Program-made: the position numbers and the translations under genes
NCBI RefSeq assembly: GCF_031085165.1
Contig: NZ_JAVHTY010000007.1
Coordinates: 1-64,000, forward strand
DNA from: Pseudomonas sp. 102515
GTDB taxonomy: Bacteria; Pseudomonadota; Gammaproteobacteria; Pseudomonadales; Pseudomonadaceae
Direction: 5' to 3'
Length of the DNA: 64,000 nucleotides
The notes under the pieces: model-generated
The model's input: the letters and a program-made list of their open reading frames with translations, nothing else
Told to the model about the DNA's origin: nothing
Databases searched by the model: none
Shown here: one piece after another, positions 8,398-17,248 of the stretch
Layout: each line of letters starts with the position of its first letter
Position numbering within the stretch: position 1 is the stretch's first letter

Positions 8398-9531
8398 ATG
8401 ACCTCTGCCGTACTGCGTCGCCAACGCCGCGCCACCTCTACCGTCTTTCTCGCCAATGGTTGCGGAATCGGTGGCTGGGCGGCCGCCATTCCCGAACTCA
8501 AGCGCGATCTGGCGCTGGGCGACGGCCAGTTGAGTCTGGTGCTGCTGGCGGTCGCCCTCGGCGCCCTGCTGACCATGCCCTTCGCCGGGGTGCTGGTGCC
8601 GCGCCTGGGCGGTACCGGACGCCTCACCCGGCTGAGTATCCTGGCCTTCGGGCTGGTGCTGATCTGGCCCGGGGTGGCGCCGTCCCTGGGCTGGCTGCTG
8701 CCTTGCGCGCTGCTGCTCGGTGCCAGCAATGGCCTGATCGACGTGGCCATGAACGCCCATGCCAGCGATGTCGAAAGCCGCTGGAACGGCCCGCTGATGT
8801 CGTCCTTCCATGCCGCCTTCAGCCTGGGCGGATTTCTCGGCGCCGGCCTGGGGGCACTGGTGCTGCACCTGGGCGCCTCGGCGCTGGCGGTGCTGCTGGC
8901 CGCTGCCCTGGTGGCGCTGGTGCTGGCCTTGCCCGCCGCCCTGGCCTTGGACGAAGGCGATCGCAGTCCGGTGAGCCACGCCCTGCGGCTGCCGGATCGG
9001 CGGGTCCTGGCGCTGGGGTTGATCGCCCTGGGCTGCCTGATGCTGGAGGGGGCCATGACCGACTGGAGCGCCGTCTACCTGGGCCAGGTGGGCGGGGCGA
9101 GTCCGGTGGTGGCGACCCTGGGCTATGCGGCCTTTTCGCTGACCATGCTGGTGGGTCGGCTGTTCGGCGACGGCATACGCGGCCGCTTCGGCGGTCCCCA
9201 GGTGATCGTTGGCGGTGCCCTGCTGGCGACCCTGGGACTGGCCCTGGCGGTACTCCTGCCGGCGCCCTGGACCGCGATCCTCGGCTTCGCCCTGGTCGGC
9301 CTGGGCCTGTCCAACGTGGTACCGGCGGCCTTCAGCGCCGCCGGCCAGGTAGCCGAGACGCCGGCGGCGGGCATCGCCATGACCGCCACGGCCGGCTATC
9401 TCGGTTTCTTGCTCGGTCCGCCGCTGATCGGCGCCGTGGCGGGGCAGGTGGGCCTGCGCGGCAGCCTGCTGCTGCTGACCCTGATCGGAGTGGCGGTGGC
9501 GCTGCTAGCGCTGCGTCAGCGCAAGCCCTAG
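8398..9531 (+). CDS. MFS transporter, YbjJ-like
   Basis: 377 residues, about 12 membrane helices. GCGIGGWAAAIPELKRDLAL at the N-terminus, NGLIDVAMNAHASDVE and the SSFHAAFSLGGFLGAG segment are typical of the YbjJ/fucose-permease-like group of the MFS. The start ATG at 8398 follows the DeoR gene by 20 bases, so regulator and transporter are probably one transcript. Substrate unknown, perhaps a sugar or sugar derivative given the DeoR neighbour. The frame is open far upstream of 8398, but that part is out of frame with the DeoR gene and is not coding. Confidence 0.82.
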   Translation: MTSAVLRRQRRATSTVFLANGCGIGGWAAAIPELKRDLALGDGQLSLVLLAVALGALLTMPFAGVLVPRLGGTGRLTRLSILAFGLVLIWPGVAPSLGWLLPCALLLGASNGLIDVAMNAHASDVESRWNGPLMSSFHAAFSLGGFLGAGLGALVLHLGASALAVLLAAALVALVLALPAALALDEGDRSPVSHALRLPDRRVLALGLIALGCLMLEGAMTDWSAVYLGQVGGASPVVATLGYAAFSLTMLVGRLFGDGIRGRFGGPQVIVGGALLATLGLALAVLLPAPWTAILGFALVGLGLSNVVPAAFSAAGQVAETPAAGIAMTATAGYLGFLLGPPLIGAVAGQVGLRGSLLLLTLIGVAVALLALRQRKP

Positions 9532-9536
9532 GCGCT

Positions 9537-9725
9537 TGTTCAAAGGCTGCTGCGCGTCGGCCAAACGGCGTTGAAAAGCCCTGGGTCGCCAGCCCGGCCT
9601 GGGCGGCCCCGTCGCAATGCTCATTTACCATTCGTAAACTCGAGCGCGAGTCAGATCCGCTTCCTCAGGTGTTTTCGCGGGGCCGCCTAGGCCTTGTTTG
9701 CCTCTAGCTCGCGAGCCTTTGAACA
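9537..9725. repeat. Nested inverted-repeat intergenic element
   Basis: The 269-base gap between the YbjJ-like gene and the AsmA-like gene holds no gene but a nested inverted repeat. Outer arms TGTTCAAAGGCT (9537-9548) and AGCCTTTGAACA (9714-9725) match perfectly; inner arms at 9596-9611 and 9678-9693 match at 15 of 16 bases. The centre contains CTCATTTACCATTCGTAAAC. From memory, similar sequence occurs between genes in many Pseudomonas genomes, so it is probably a dispersed repeat. No other copy was seen in this window. Confidence 0.6.
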
Positions 9726-9800
9726 GGCTCCGAGCGCTATCCAGGGAACCCCGCTGCGCTGAGTAGACCCAAGAGGGAACGGAAATCCAAGGAGGCGGCC

Positions 9801-11849
9801 ATGACGCGCCCACGCAAGATCCTCGCCTGGCTGCTGGGAATCATCCTGCTGCTGTTCGTCCTGCTGGCGGTGGTGCTGGCCACCTTCGACTGGAATCGGC
9901 TCAAGCCGACCCTCAACGAGCAGGTGTCGAGCGCCTTGCACCGACCCTTCGCCATCAAGGGCAACCTGGGTGTGGTCTGGCACCGCGAGCCGGATCAGGG
10001 CGGCTGGCGCGCCTGGATTCCCTGGCCGCACATCGCCGCCGAGGACCTGACCCTGGGCAACCCGGACTGGGCCAAGGACAAGATATTCGTCCACCTCGAC
10101 CGGGTGCAGTTGCGGATCTCGCCGCTGGCGCTGCTGGCCAAGCAGGTCTATATCCCGCGCATCGACCTCACCGGTCCGGTGGTCAATGCCCAGCGGCTGG
10201 CCGATGGCCGCAACAGCTGGACCTTCGAGACCGCCGAGAAGGACCCCAAGGCCGAACCCTCGGCCTGGACCGTGGACATCGGCACCATCGGCTTCGACGC
10301 CGGCCAGGTCGGCTTCGACGATGCCCAGACCGCTACCCGGCTGCGGGCGCGGATCACTTCCCTGGACGCCCCCATCGCCTATGCCGATCTGGTGGGCAAG
10401 CAGGGCACCTCGCGCCAGCGCTCCAGCGTCAAGCAGACCCAGCCCTTCCAGTTCGCCCTGGCGGTGGAGGGCAGCTACAAGCAGGTGCCGATCAGTGGCC
10501 GTGGCCAGATCGGTGGACTGCTGGCCTTGCAGGACGCCGATGTGCCTTTCCCCATCCAGCTCGATGCCCGGGCGGGCGAGACCCGCGCCCAGGTCTTTGG
10601 CACCTTGACCGATCCGCGGCGCCTGGGCGCCCTGGATCTGCATCTGGTGCTGGAAGGCAAGAGCCTGGCGCAGCTCTATCCGCTGACCGGGGTCACCCTG
10701 CCGGAGACGGCGTCCTATGCCACCGATGGCCATCTCACGGTCAAGCTCAACGATCCGGCCGGCGCCCGCTTCAGCTATGAAGACTTCAATGGCCGGGTCG
10801 GCAAGAGTGACCTGCATGGCGAGGTGCTGTTCACCGGCGGCAAGCCACGACCCAAGCTCAGTGGCACCCTGCGCTCCGATCAGCTGTTGTTCGAGGACCT
10901 GGCGCCGCTGATCGGCGCCGATACCAAGGAGCAGCAGGCGGCCAGGGGCGAGACCAGCAAGCAGCCGGTGGACAAGGCGCTGCCGGTCTCCGAATTCCGC
11001 ACCGAGCGCTGGCGCGCCATGGATGCCGACGTACGTTTCACCGGCAAGCGCATCGTGCAGAACGCGCAGCTGCCGATCACCGATCTGAATACCCACGTGC
11101 GCCTGACCGATGGGGTGCTGCTGCTCGATCCCCTGCGCTTTGGCGTGGCCGGGGGCGACCTGAACACCACGGTGCGCCTGGAGGGTGACAAGACGCCGCT
11201 ACAGGGGCGGGTCGATCTGCACGTGCGCCGGGTCAAGTTGAACCAGCTGTTCCCCACCGTGGAGGCCATGAAGCGCAGCATGGGCGAACTCAATGGCGAT
11301 GCCACCCTGAGTGGCACCGGCAACTCGGTGGCGGCGCTGCTCGGCACCAGCAACGGCGAACTCAAGCTGCTGATGAACGACGGCCGGATCAGCCGCAGCC
11401 TGATGGAGCTGGCCGGCCTCAACGTCGGCAACTACCTGGTCGATCGGTTGTTCGGCGATGACGAGGTGGAGATCAATTGCGCGGTCGCCGATCTCGATTT
11501 CAAGAAGGGCCTGGTGCAGCCCCAGGTCTTCGTGCTCGATACCGAGAACGCCCTGATCAACATCACCGGCACCATCAACCTGGCGAGCGAACGACTGGAT
11601 CTCACCGTCGATCCCCACAGCAAGGGCCTGCGCATTTTCTCGCTGCGCTCGCCGCTCTATGTACGTGGCTCCCTGAAGAATCCGTCACCGGGCGTGAAGG
11701 CACTGCCGCTGGCAGCCCGGGGTGCCGTGGCGGCGCTGCTGGCGACCTTCGCGGCGCCTGCCGCTGGTCTGCTGGCGCTGGTCGCACCCAGCAACGAGCA
11801 GGGCACCCAGTGCGTGCCGCTCCTGCAGCAGATGCGGGCCGGGCGTTGA
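9801..11849 (+). CDS. AsmA family protein
   Basis: 682 residues. A single N-terminal membrane anchor (residues 8-27, ILAWLLGIILLLFVLLAVVL) is followed by a long periplasmic body with the AsmA pattern: FDWNRLKPTLNEQVSSALHR near residue 30, repeated beta-rich segments, and the C-terminal region with LNGDATLSGTGNSVAALLGT and SLMELAGLNVGNYL. AsmA-type proteins are now viewed as bridge-like lipid-transfer or envelope assembly proteins. It stands alone behind the 9537-9725 repeat, with AAGGAGGC as ribosome site. Confidence 0.88.
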   Translation: MTRPRKILAWLLGIILLLFVLLAVVLATFDWNRLKPTLNEQVSSALHRPFAIKGNLGVVWHREPDQGGWRAWIPWPHIAAEDLTLGNPDWAKDKIFVHLDRVQLRISPLALLAKQVYIPRIDLTGPVVNAQRLADGRNSWTFETAEKDPKAEPSAWTVDIGTIGFDAGQVGFDDAQTATRLRARITSLDAPIAYADLVGKQGTSRQRSSVKQTQPFQFALAVEGSYKQVPISGRGQIGGLLALQDADVPFPIQLDARAGETRAQVFGTLTDPRRLGALDLHLVLEGKSLAQLYPLTGVTLPETASYATDGHLTVKLNDPAGARFSYEDFNGRVGKSDLHGEVLFTGGKPRPKLSGTLRSDQLLFEDLAPLIGADTKEQQAARGETSKQPVDKALPVSEFRTERWRAMDADVRFTGKRIVQNAQLPITDLNTHVRLTDGVLLLDPLRFGVAGGDLNTTVRLEGDKTPLQGRVDLHVRRVKLNQLFPTVEAMKRSMGELNGDATLSGTGNSVAALLGTSNGELKLLMNDGRISRSLMELAGLNVGNYLVDRLFGDDEVEINCAVADLDFKKGLVQPQVFVLDTENALINITGTINLASERLDLTVDPHSKGLRIFSLRSPLYVRGSLKNPSPGVKALPLAARGAVAALLATFAAPAAGLLALVAPSNEQGTQCVPLLQQMRAGR

Positions 11850-11978
11850 GCTAGAGCCTTTCGGGGTACTAGACAGACGACCGTTCGGCGGCGTCTGACG
11901 GGCGGAAAAGAACCGCTCTGGTTGCCCGGGCTCTATAGAAATAACCCGAGTCGGGCAGCCTTTTCGCGGAGACCTCTC

Positions 11979-12215
11979 ATGCGTGACGACACCGATAGCC
12001 ATTACGAAATCCACTACAAGTTGCTGGGCGAAAGCTACACCGACCGTATCAGCAACCTGGACGTACCCATCACCGACGTGGTCCGCGAGCTGGCCTGCCG
12101 GCACCTGGATGCGATCAACGACGAGCGCTTCCACCTGGCCGACATCGAGTCCGGGCAGGCGCTGGTGGCGCTGCACGATGTGTCCATCCATCGCGTCGCG
12201 CCGGAAGCGCCATGA
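11979..12215 (+). CDS. Small protein of unknown function, paralogue of the protein at 14166
   Basis: 78 residues from the ATG at 11979. Contains YEIHYKLLGESYTDRISNLD, then helix VRELACRHLDAIN. It resembles the 79-residue protein encoded at 14166-14405 on the other strand (YQIRYRLNGEPLTHELESFE, then VLQLLIKH), so the two look like diverged paralogues. No signal peptide, no membrane segment. Its stop overlaps the next start (ATGA), coupling it to the lipoprotein gene. Confidence 0.75.
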   Translation: MRDDTDSHYEIHYKLLGESYTDRISNLDVPITDVVRELACRHLDAINDERFHLADIESGQALVALHDVSIHRVAPEAP

Positions 12216-12433
12216 AGCGCCTGTTGAGTGGTGGATTGCTGGCCATGACCCTGCTGGGTCTGGCAGCTTGCTCCACCGAGACGGTGGTGACCCTGCAGGA
12301 CGGTAGCCAGTACATCACCGAAGATCGTCCCAACACCAAGACGGCCGACGGCTTCTACGAATTCACCGATGTGGCGGGTCGTCATGTGCGGGTGAAGGCG
12401 GCTGACGTGGCCACCATCAAGGCGGAAGACTAG
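12212..12433 (+). CDS. YgdI/YgdR-type lipoprotein
   Basis: 73 residues. Lipoprotein signal peptide with lipobox LAAC (Cys at about residue 20), then a short SH3-like domain with VTLQDGSQYITEDRPNTKTA and YEFTDVAGRHVRVKAADVAT, the YgdI/YgdR pattern. Function unknown; probably lipid-anchored in the periplasm. Overlaps the upstream gene by four bases and is 13 bases ahead of the next gene, so it is in a three-gene operon. Confidence 0.85.
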   Translation: MKRLLSGGLLAMTLLGLAACSTETVVTLQDGSQYITEDRPNTKTADGFYEFTDVAGRHVRVKAADVATIKAED

Positions 12434-12446
12434 CCAGGAGACTGCC

Positions 12447-12848
12447 ATGCCCCGCGGCGACAAGTCCAAGTACAGCGACAAGCAAGCACTCAAGGCCGAG
12501 CACATCGAGGAGAGCTACGAGAAGAAAGGCGTCTCCAAGGATGAAGCCGAAGCGCGGGCCTGGGCGACGGTGAACAAGCAGTCCGGCGGTGGCGAAAAGA
12601 GCGGCTCCGGCAAGACCAAGAGCGGTACCGCCAAAAGCGCGGATCGCAAGGACTCCGCGCGGCGTGCGGTGGCGACCAAGCAGGGCCAGTCGCCCAACAG
12701 CGAGCGGGCGTCGGTACGGCGTTCGCGTAACGGCAGCACCTCGCTTAGCGACATGACCCGCGACGAGTTGGTGAAGAAGGCCGCCGAACAGAATGTCCGT
12801 GGTCGCTCACGGATGAAGAAGGATGAGTTGATTCGCGCCCTGAGCTGA
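12447..12848 (+). CDS. Small basic protein with C-terminal SAP/Rho-N-like module
   Basis: 133 residues. N-terminal part GDKSKYSDKQALKAEHIEES with KDEAEARAWATVNKQSGGG is a motif seen in proteins often labelled plasmid stabilisation protein, a label without clear support. The middle is low-complexity Lys/Ser/Gly. The end, TRDELVKKAAEQNVRGRSRM plus KKDELIRALS, is nearly the same as the tail of the protein at 5592-6110. Basic and soluble; nucleic-acid binding is an inference. Followed by a strong bidirectional terminator. Confidence 0.78.
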   Translation: MPRGDKSKYSDKQALKAEHIEESYEKKGVSKDEAEARAWATVNKQSGGGEKSGSGKTKSGTAKSADRKDSARRAVATKQGQSPNSERASVRRSRNGSTSLSDMTRDELVKKAAEQNVRGRSRMKKDELIRALS

Positions 12849-12863
12849 GGCATTCGAGACAAG

Positions 12864-12893
12864 AAAAAGCCGGACGCTGTCCGGCTTTTTCTT
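12864..12893. terminator. Strong bidirectional terminator
   Basis: AAAAAGCCGGAC (12864-12875) and GTCCGGCTTTTT (12879-12890) form a perfect 12-bp stem with a 3-base loop. It has T-runs on both strands, so it can end both the 12447 operon and the converging rlmI gene. Confidence 0.92.
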
Positions 12894-12904
12894 TGCCTGG
12901 CGCC

Positions 12905-14098
12905 TTAGCTGGGCAGCAGCCGGCAGGTGAGGCTCTTGATGTAGCGAGTCTCCGGGATGGCCGGGTGTACCGGGTGATCCGGGCCCTGGGCACCGCGTTC
13001 GAGGATCTGCAGGTTGCGATCCAGATGGCGGGCACTGCCGAGCAGGATGTTCTGCAGGTCGTCTTCGGGCAGGTGCATTGAGCAGGAGGCGCTGACCAGG
13101 ATGCCATCCTTGTTCAGCAGGCGCATGGCCTGTTCGTTGAGGCGGCGATAGGCGGCCTCGCCGTTCTTCAGGTCCTTGCGCTTTTTGATGAAAGCCGGCG
13201 GGTCGGCCACGATGACGTCGAATTTCTCTTCGCCGGCCTTGAGTTCCTTGAGCGCCTCGAAGACATCGCCCTCGACGCACACCAGCTTTTCCGCCAGGCC
13301 ATTGAGGGTGGCGTTGCGCTCCACGCCGTCGAGGGCGAAGCCCGAGGCGTCCACGCACATGACCTCGCTGGCACCGAAGGCCGCGGCTTGGACCCCCCAG
13401 CCGCCGATGTAGCTGAACAGGTCGAGCACCCGCTTGCCTTCGACATAGGGCGCCAGGCGCGCACGATTCAGGCGATGGTCATAGAACCAGCCGGTCTTCT
13501 GGCCTTCGCGGACCGGGGCCTCGAAGCGCACGCCGTTCTCTTCCAGCGCCACCCAGTCGGGGACCTCACCGTAGGCCACTTCCACGTAGCTGGAGAGGCC
13601 TTCGGCCGCGCGGGCGCTGCCGTCGTTCTTCCACAGCACGCCCTGGGGCTTGAACACCTGCAGCAGGGCGGCGAGGATGGCGTCGCGCTGGCGCTCCATG
13701 GTGGCGGAGGCGATCTGTACCACCAGGATGTCGTTGAAGCGATCCACCACCAGGCCGGGCAGGAAATCCGAATCGCCGTAGACCAGGCGATAGCAGTGGC
13801 TGCCGAACAGCCGCTCGCGCAGGCTCAGGGCGACCTTGAAGCGATGCACCAGCAGCGACTTGTCCAGCAGGTAGCCGGTGTCGCGAGAGAACAGGCGGGC
13901 ACAGATCAGGTTGTTGGGCGACAGCGCCACCAGGCCCAGTGGCTTGCCACTGGTGGTTTCCAGGATGGCCTGGTCGCCCGGCTCGAAGGCGGTGAGCGGG
14001 GTGGCGACGACATCCACCTCGTTGCTGTACACCCAGAGGTGCCCGGCGCGCAGACGGCGGTCGGCATTGGCTTTGAGGCGCAGGCGAGGCAGGGTCAT
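12905..14098 (-). CDS. rlmI: RlmI, 23S rRNA m5C1962 methyltransferase
   Basis: 397 residues from the ATG at 14098 (GGAGACC ribosome site). PUA domain at residues 1-75, then an EEHEE linker domain and a class I SAM methyltransferase: motif I VLDLFSYIGG at 224-233, acidic VCVEGD near 275, DPPAF at 299-303 and the SCSMHLPEDD segment with the candidate catalytic Cys near 339. This order is that of RlmI (YccW), which methylates C1962 of 23S rRNA. Single gene, ended by the bidirectional terminator at 12864. Confidence 0.9.
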   Translation of the reverse strand: MTLPRLRLKANADRRLRAGHLWVYSNEVDVVATPLTAFEPGDQAILETTSGKPLGLVALSPNNLICARLFSRDTGYLLDKSLLVHRFKVALSLRERLFGSHCYRLVYGDSDFLPGLVVDRFNDILVVQIASATMERQRDAILAALLQVFKPQGVLWKNDGSARAAEGLSSYVEVAYGEVPDWVALEENGVRFEAPVREGQKTGWFYDHRLNRARLAPYVEGKRVLDLFSYIGGWGVQAAAFGASEVMCVDASGFALDGVERNATLNGLAEKLVCVEGDVFEALKELKAGEEKFDVIVADPPAFIKKRKDLKNGEAAYRRLNEQAMRLLNKDGILVSASCSMHLPEDDLQNILLGSARHLDRNLQILERGAQGPDHPVHPAIPETRYIKSLTCRLLPS

Positions 14099-14165
14099 GA
14101 AGGTCTCCGGCGAAGGGGGCAAAAGCGCGGAATTATAGCGCAAAGCCACCCGCCTGGGCCGGCCG

Positions 14166-14405
14166 TCAGTCCCGCTGGCTGACCTCGATATCGCTCAGCC
14201 CGGCTTCCTGGGCGCGGCGGACGATGCTCGGCTGGGCATGGCGTTCCCAGGGCGCGTCGACCACCACCTGGGGGTCCTCGACGTGCTTGATCAGCAACTG
14301 CAGCACGGCTTCCTCTTCGGTGACCGGCTCGAAGCTCTCCAGCTCGTGGGTGAGGGGCTCGCCATTGAGGCGATAGCGGATCTGGTAGCGGTGCAGGGTC
14401 TGCAT
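14166..14405 (-). CDS. Small protein of unknown function, paralogue of the protein at 11979
   Basis: 79 residues from the ATG at 14405 (GAGGTAC upstream). Starts LHRYQIRYRLNGEPLTHELE; ends IVRRAQEAGLSDIEVSQRD. It aligns over its first half with the 78-residue protein at 11979-12215. No signal peptide. It lies between rlmI and cueR on the same strand, 67 bases from rlmI; whether it belongs to either transcript is not clear. Confidence 0.7.
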   Translation of the reverse strand: MQTLHRYQIRYRLNGEPLTHELESFEPVTEEEAVLQLLIKHVEDPQVVVDAPWERHAQPSIVRRAQEAGLSDIEVSQRD

Positions 14406-14463
14406 GGGGGTACCTCGGCAGCGGGGGATAAGCGATGGACCCCACCGGGCGGCAGCGGTTGCG

Positions 14464-14850
14464 TCAGCCGCCGAGGGTATCGAGGATCGGGCATTCGGGG
14501 CTGGCGTCGCCATGGCAACAGGACACCAGCTCGCCCAGCGTGCTGCGCAGGCGGGTCAATTCGGCGATCTTCAGATCCAGCTCGGCGATGTGCCGCTTGG
14601 CCAGCGCCTTGACGTCGGCACTGGCGCGCTGTCGATCCTGCCAGAGGCTGAGCAGCTGGCGAATCTCTTCCAGGCTGAAGCCCAGCTCCCGCGAGCGGCG
14701 GACGAAGGCCAGTACCCGCAGGTCTTCCGCGCCGTACTGGCGATAGCCGCTGTCGGTACGACCGGCGGGCGCCAGCAGGCCGATGCGCTCGTAGTAGCGC
14801 AGCATCTTGGCGGTGAGGCCACTGGCCTTGGCGGCTTGACCGATGTTCAT
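14464..14850 (-). CDS. cueR: CueR, Cu(I)-responsive MerR-family regulator
   Basis: 128 residues. MerR-type N-terminus (NIGQAAKASGLTAKMLRYYE, recognition GYRQYGAEDLRVLAF), dimerisation helix, and a C-terminal metal loop with two cysteines eight apart (CHGDASPEC), as in CueR for Cu(I)/Ag(I). The extra Cys just ahead (SCCHG) is common in the family. Its start codon overlaps the copA stop (ATGA), so it is made from the copA transcript and can autoregulate through the palindrome at 17249-17283. Confidence 0.92.
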   Translation of the reverse strand: MNIGQAAKASGLTAKMLRYYERIGLLAPAGRTDSGYRQYGAEDLRVLAFVRRSRELGFSLEEIRQLLSLWQDRQRASADVKALAKRHIAELDLKIAELTRLRSTLGELVSCCHGDASPECPILDTLGG

Positions 14851-17231
14851 GACGGAAGATCCCCGGACGGGCGCCAGCGACCGAGCAGCAGGGCATTGGC
14901 CAGGACACTGACGCTGGAAAAGGCCATGGCGGCGCCGGCATAGACCGGATCGAGCAGACCCAGGGCGGCCAGCGGCAGGCCGATGACATTGTAGACGAAG
15001 GCCCAGAACAGATTCTGGCGGATCTTGCGCTGGGTGCGCCGGGCGATGTCCAGCGCCGCCACCACCTGGCGCGGGTCCTCCTGCAGCAGGGTGATGCCGG
15101 CCGCGTGGCGAGCGGCCGCGGTGCCCGAGCCCATGGCGATGCCCAGCTCGGCGGCGGCCAGCGCCGGGGCGTCGTTGAGGCCGTCGCCGACCATGGCGAC
15201 ACCGCCCCTGGTCGCTTGCAGACGGGCCACCATGGCGGCCTTGTCGGCGGGCAACACCTCGGCCTCCCACTGCTCGATGCCCAGGGCCGCGGCCACCTGG
15301 CGGGCGCTGCCGCGGTTGTCACCGGTCAGCAGCCAGCTGTCGATGCCGTCCCGGCGCAACCGGGCGATGGCCTCGGCAGCACCCGGACGGATCTCGTCGC
15401 CAAAGGCCAGCAGCCCCAGCACCCGCGGCTGGCCGCCGCTTTCCAGCAGCCAGGACAGGGTCAGCCCCTGGTCTTCCCAGGCGCGCGCGGCGTCGGCCAG
15501 GGGGCCGGCGGCCAGCTGTTGTTCGGCCATGAGTCGCGCATTGCCCAGCAGCAGGGAGCGCTCCTGCCAAATACCCTGGAGGCCACGGCCGGGCAGGGCG
15601 CGCACGTCCCGGGCGGGTGGGGTGTCCAGGCCGCGGTCGCGACAGGCCCGGAGCACCGCCGCGGCCAGGGGATGCTCGCTGCCGCGTTGCAGACTGCCGG
15701 CCAGGCTCAGCAATTCGGCTTCCTCGATGCCGGGTGCCGTGGCCAGCTGGCGCAGGCGCAACTGGCCGGCGGTCAGGGTGCCGGTCTTGTCGAAGACCAC
15801 GGTAGTGATGCCCTGGGCGCATTCCAGGGTCTCGGCGTCCTTGATCAGGATGCCGTGGCGCGCCGCCACCCCGGTACCGGCCATCAGGGCGGCGGGTGTG
15901 GCCAGCCCGAGGGCGCAGGGGCAGGCGATGACCAGTACCGCCACGGCGGCGAGCAGACTGGGTTCCAGGGCGTGGCCGCTCAGCAGCCAGCCGAGCAGGG
16001 TGACCAGGGCCAGGGTCACCACCACCGGGACGAACACCTGGCTGATGCGATCCACCAGCTGCTGGATGGGTGCCTTGGTGGCCTGGGCGTCTTCCACCAG
16101 GCGAATGATACCGGCCAGCACCGTCTCTCCACCCAGGGCAGTGACCTCGATCTGCAGATTGCCCTCGCCATTGATGGCGCCCCCCACCACCTCGTCGCCG
16201 GGACCCTTGGCGACCGGGCGGCTTTCGCCGGTGAGCAGGGCTTCGTCCACCTGGCTTTCACCCTGCAGGATGCGGCCATCGGCCGGGATGCGTTCGCCCG
16301 GACGGAGCTGCAGGCGATCACCCAGGCGCAGGCGATTCAGGGCGACCTCTTCTTCCTGGCCGGCCGCATCGAGGCGCCGGGCACTTTCCGGGCGCAGGGC
16401 TTCCAGGGCGCGCAGGGCCGCGCCGGTACGGCGCTTGGCGCTGGTCTCCAGGTATTTGCCCAGGCGCACCAGGGCGATGACCATGGCCGCCGTCTCGAAG
16501 TAGAGGTGCGGGCTGCCCTTGACCAGCCAGAGGTAGAGGCTCAGGCCAAAGGCGGCGCTGGTGCCTAGGGTGACCAGCACATCCATGTTGCCGCTGCGGG
16601 CGCGCAGGGCATGCCAGGCACCGCGATAGAAGCGCGCGCCGGCCAGGAACTGCACCGGCGTCGCCAGCAGGAATTGCAGCCAGGCGGGCGGCATCGGGTG
16701 CCAGCCGAAGGGCGTCAGCAGCATGGGCAGGATCAGTGGCGCGGCCAGCAGCAGCGCCAGGGCCAGCTCCAGACGTTCCCAGGACCAGCCTTGACGGGCC
16801 GGCGCTGAACGCTCGTCTTCGGCGCGGCGATCCTGGGCGCCGTAGCCGGCGGCTTCCACCGCGGCGATCAGCGCGTGCGTCTCGACCGCGGCCAGGGTCT
16901 TGACCCGGGCTCTTTCGCTAGCCAGGTTGACCTCGGCGGCCAGCACCCCGGGCACCGCACGCAGGGCCTTTTCGATCCGCCCGGCGCAGTTGGCGCAGCT
17001 CATGCCGGACAGCGCCAGGTCATGCTCGGCCTCGGCCACCCGGTAGCCAGCCGAGCTGACCGCCTCGGCCAGCGCCGGCGCCGCGTCGGCCGGCGCGCTG
17101 ACGCGGGCCTTTTCGCTGGCCAGGTTGACGCCGGCCGTGCTGACCGCCGGCACCTTCCGCAGGGCGCGCTCGACCCGACCGGCGCAGGCCACGCAGGTCA
17201 TGCCACTGATGGAGAGTTCGAATTCGTGCAT
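14847..17231 (-). CDS. copA: CopA, Cu(I)-exporting P1B-type ATPase
   Basis: 794 residues. Two N-terminal heavy-metal domains (GMTCVAC at 10-16, GMSCANC at 76-82), then eight expected membrane helices, TGES at 334-337 (actuator), CPC at 437-439 in helix 6 (ion site), DKTGT at 481-485 (phosphorylated Asp) and MVGDGLNDAPAL near 680. It exports cytoplasmic Cu(I) to the periplasm. ATG at 17231 has AGGAGG five bases ahead; an in-frame GTG two codons earlier lies inside that site. Followed by cueR through ATGA overlap. Confidence 0.95.
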   Translation of the reverse strand: MHEFELSISGMTCVACAGRVERALRKVPAVSTAGVNLASEKARVSAPADAAPALAEAVSSAGYRVAEAEHDLALSGMSCANCAGRIEKALRAVPGVLAAEVNLASERARVKTLAAVETHALIAAVEAAGYGAQDRRAEDERSAPARQGWSWERLELALALLLAAPLILPMLLTPFGWHPMPPAWLQFLLATPVQFLAGARFYRGAWHALRARSGNMDVLVTLGTSAAFGLSLYLWLVKGSPHLYFETAAMVIALVRLGKYLETSAKRRTGAALRALEALRPESARRLDAAGQEEEVALNRLRLGDRLQLRPGERIPADGRILQGESQVDEALLTGESRPVAKGPGDEVVGGAINGEGNLQIEVTALGGETVLAGIIRLVEDAQATKAPIQQLVDRISQVFVPVVVTLALVTLLGWLLSGHALEPSLLAAVAVLVIACPCALGLATPAALMAGTGVAARHGILIKDAETLECAQGITTVVFDKTGTLTAGQLRLRQLATAPGIEEAELLSLAGSLQRGSEHPLAAAVLRACRDRGLDTPPARDVRALPGRGLQGIWQERSLLLGNARLMAEQQLAAGPLADAARAWEDQGLTLSWLLESGGQPRVLGLLAFGDEIRPGAAEAIARLRRDGIDSWLLTGDNRGSARQVAAALGIEQWEAEVLPADKAAMVARLQATRGGVAMVGDGLNDAPALAAAELGIAMGSGTAAARHAAGITLLQEDPRQVVAALDIARRTQRKIRQNLFWAFVYNVIGLPLAALGLLDPVYAGAAMAFSSVSVLANALLLGRWRPSGDLPS

Positions 17232-17248
17232 GGGCACCTCCTGAGCTC

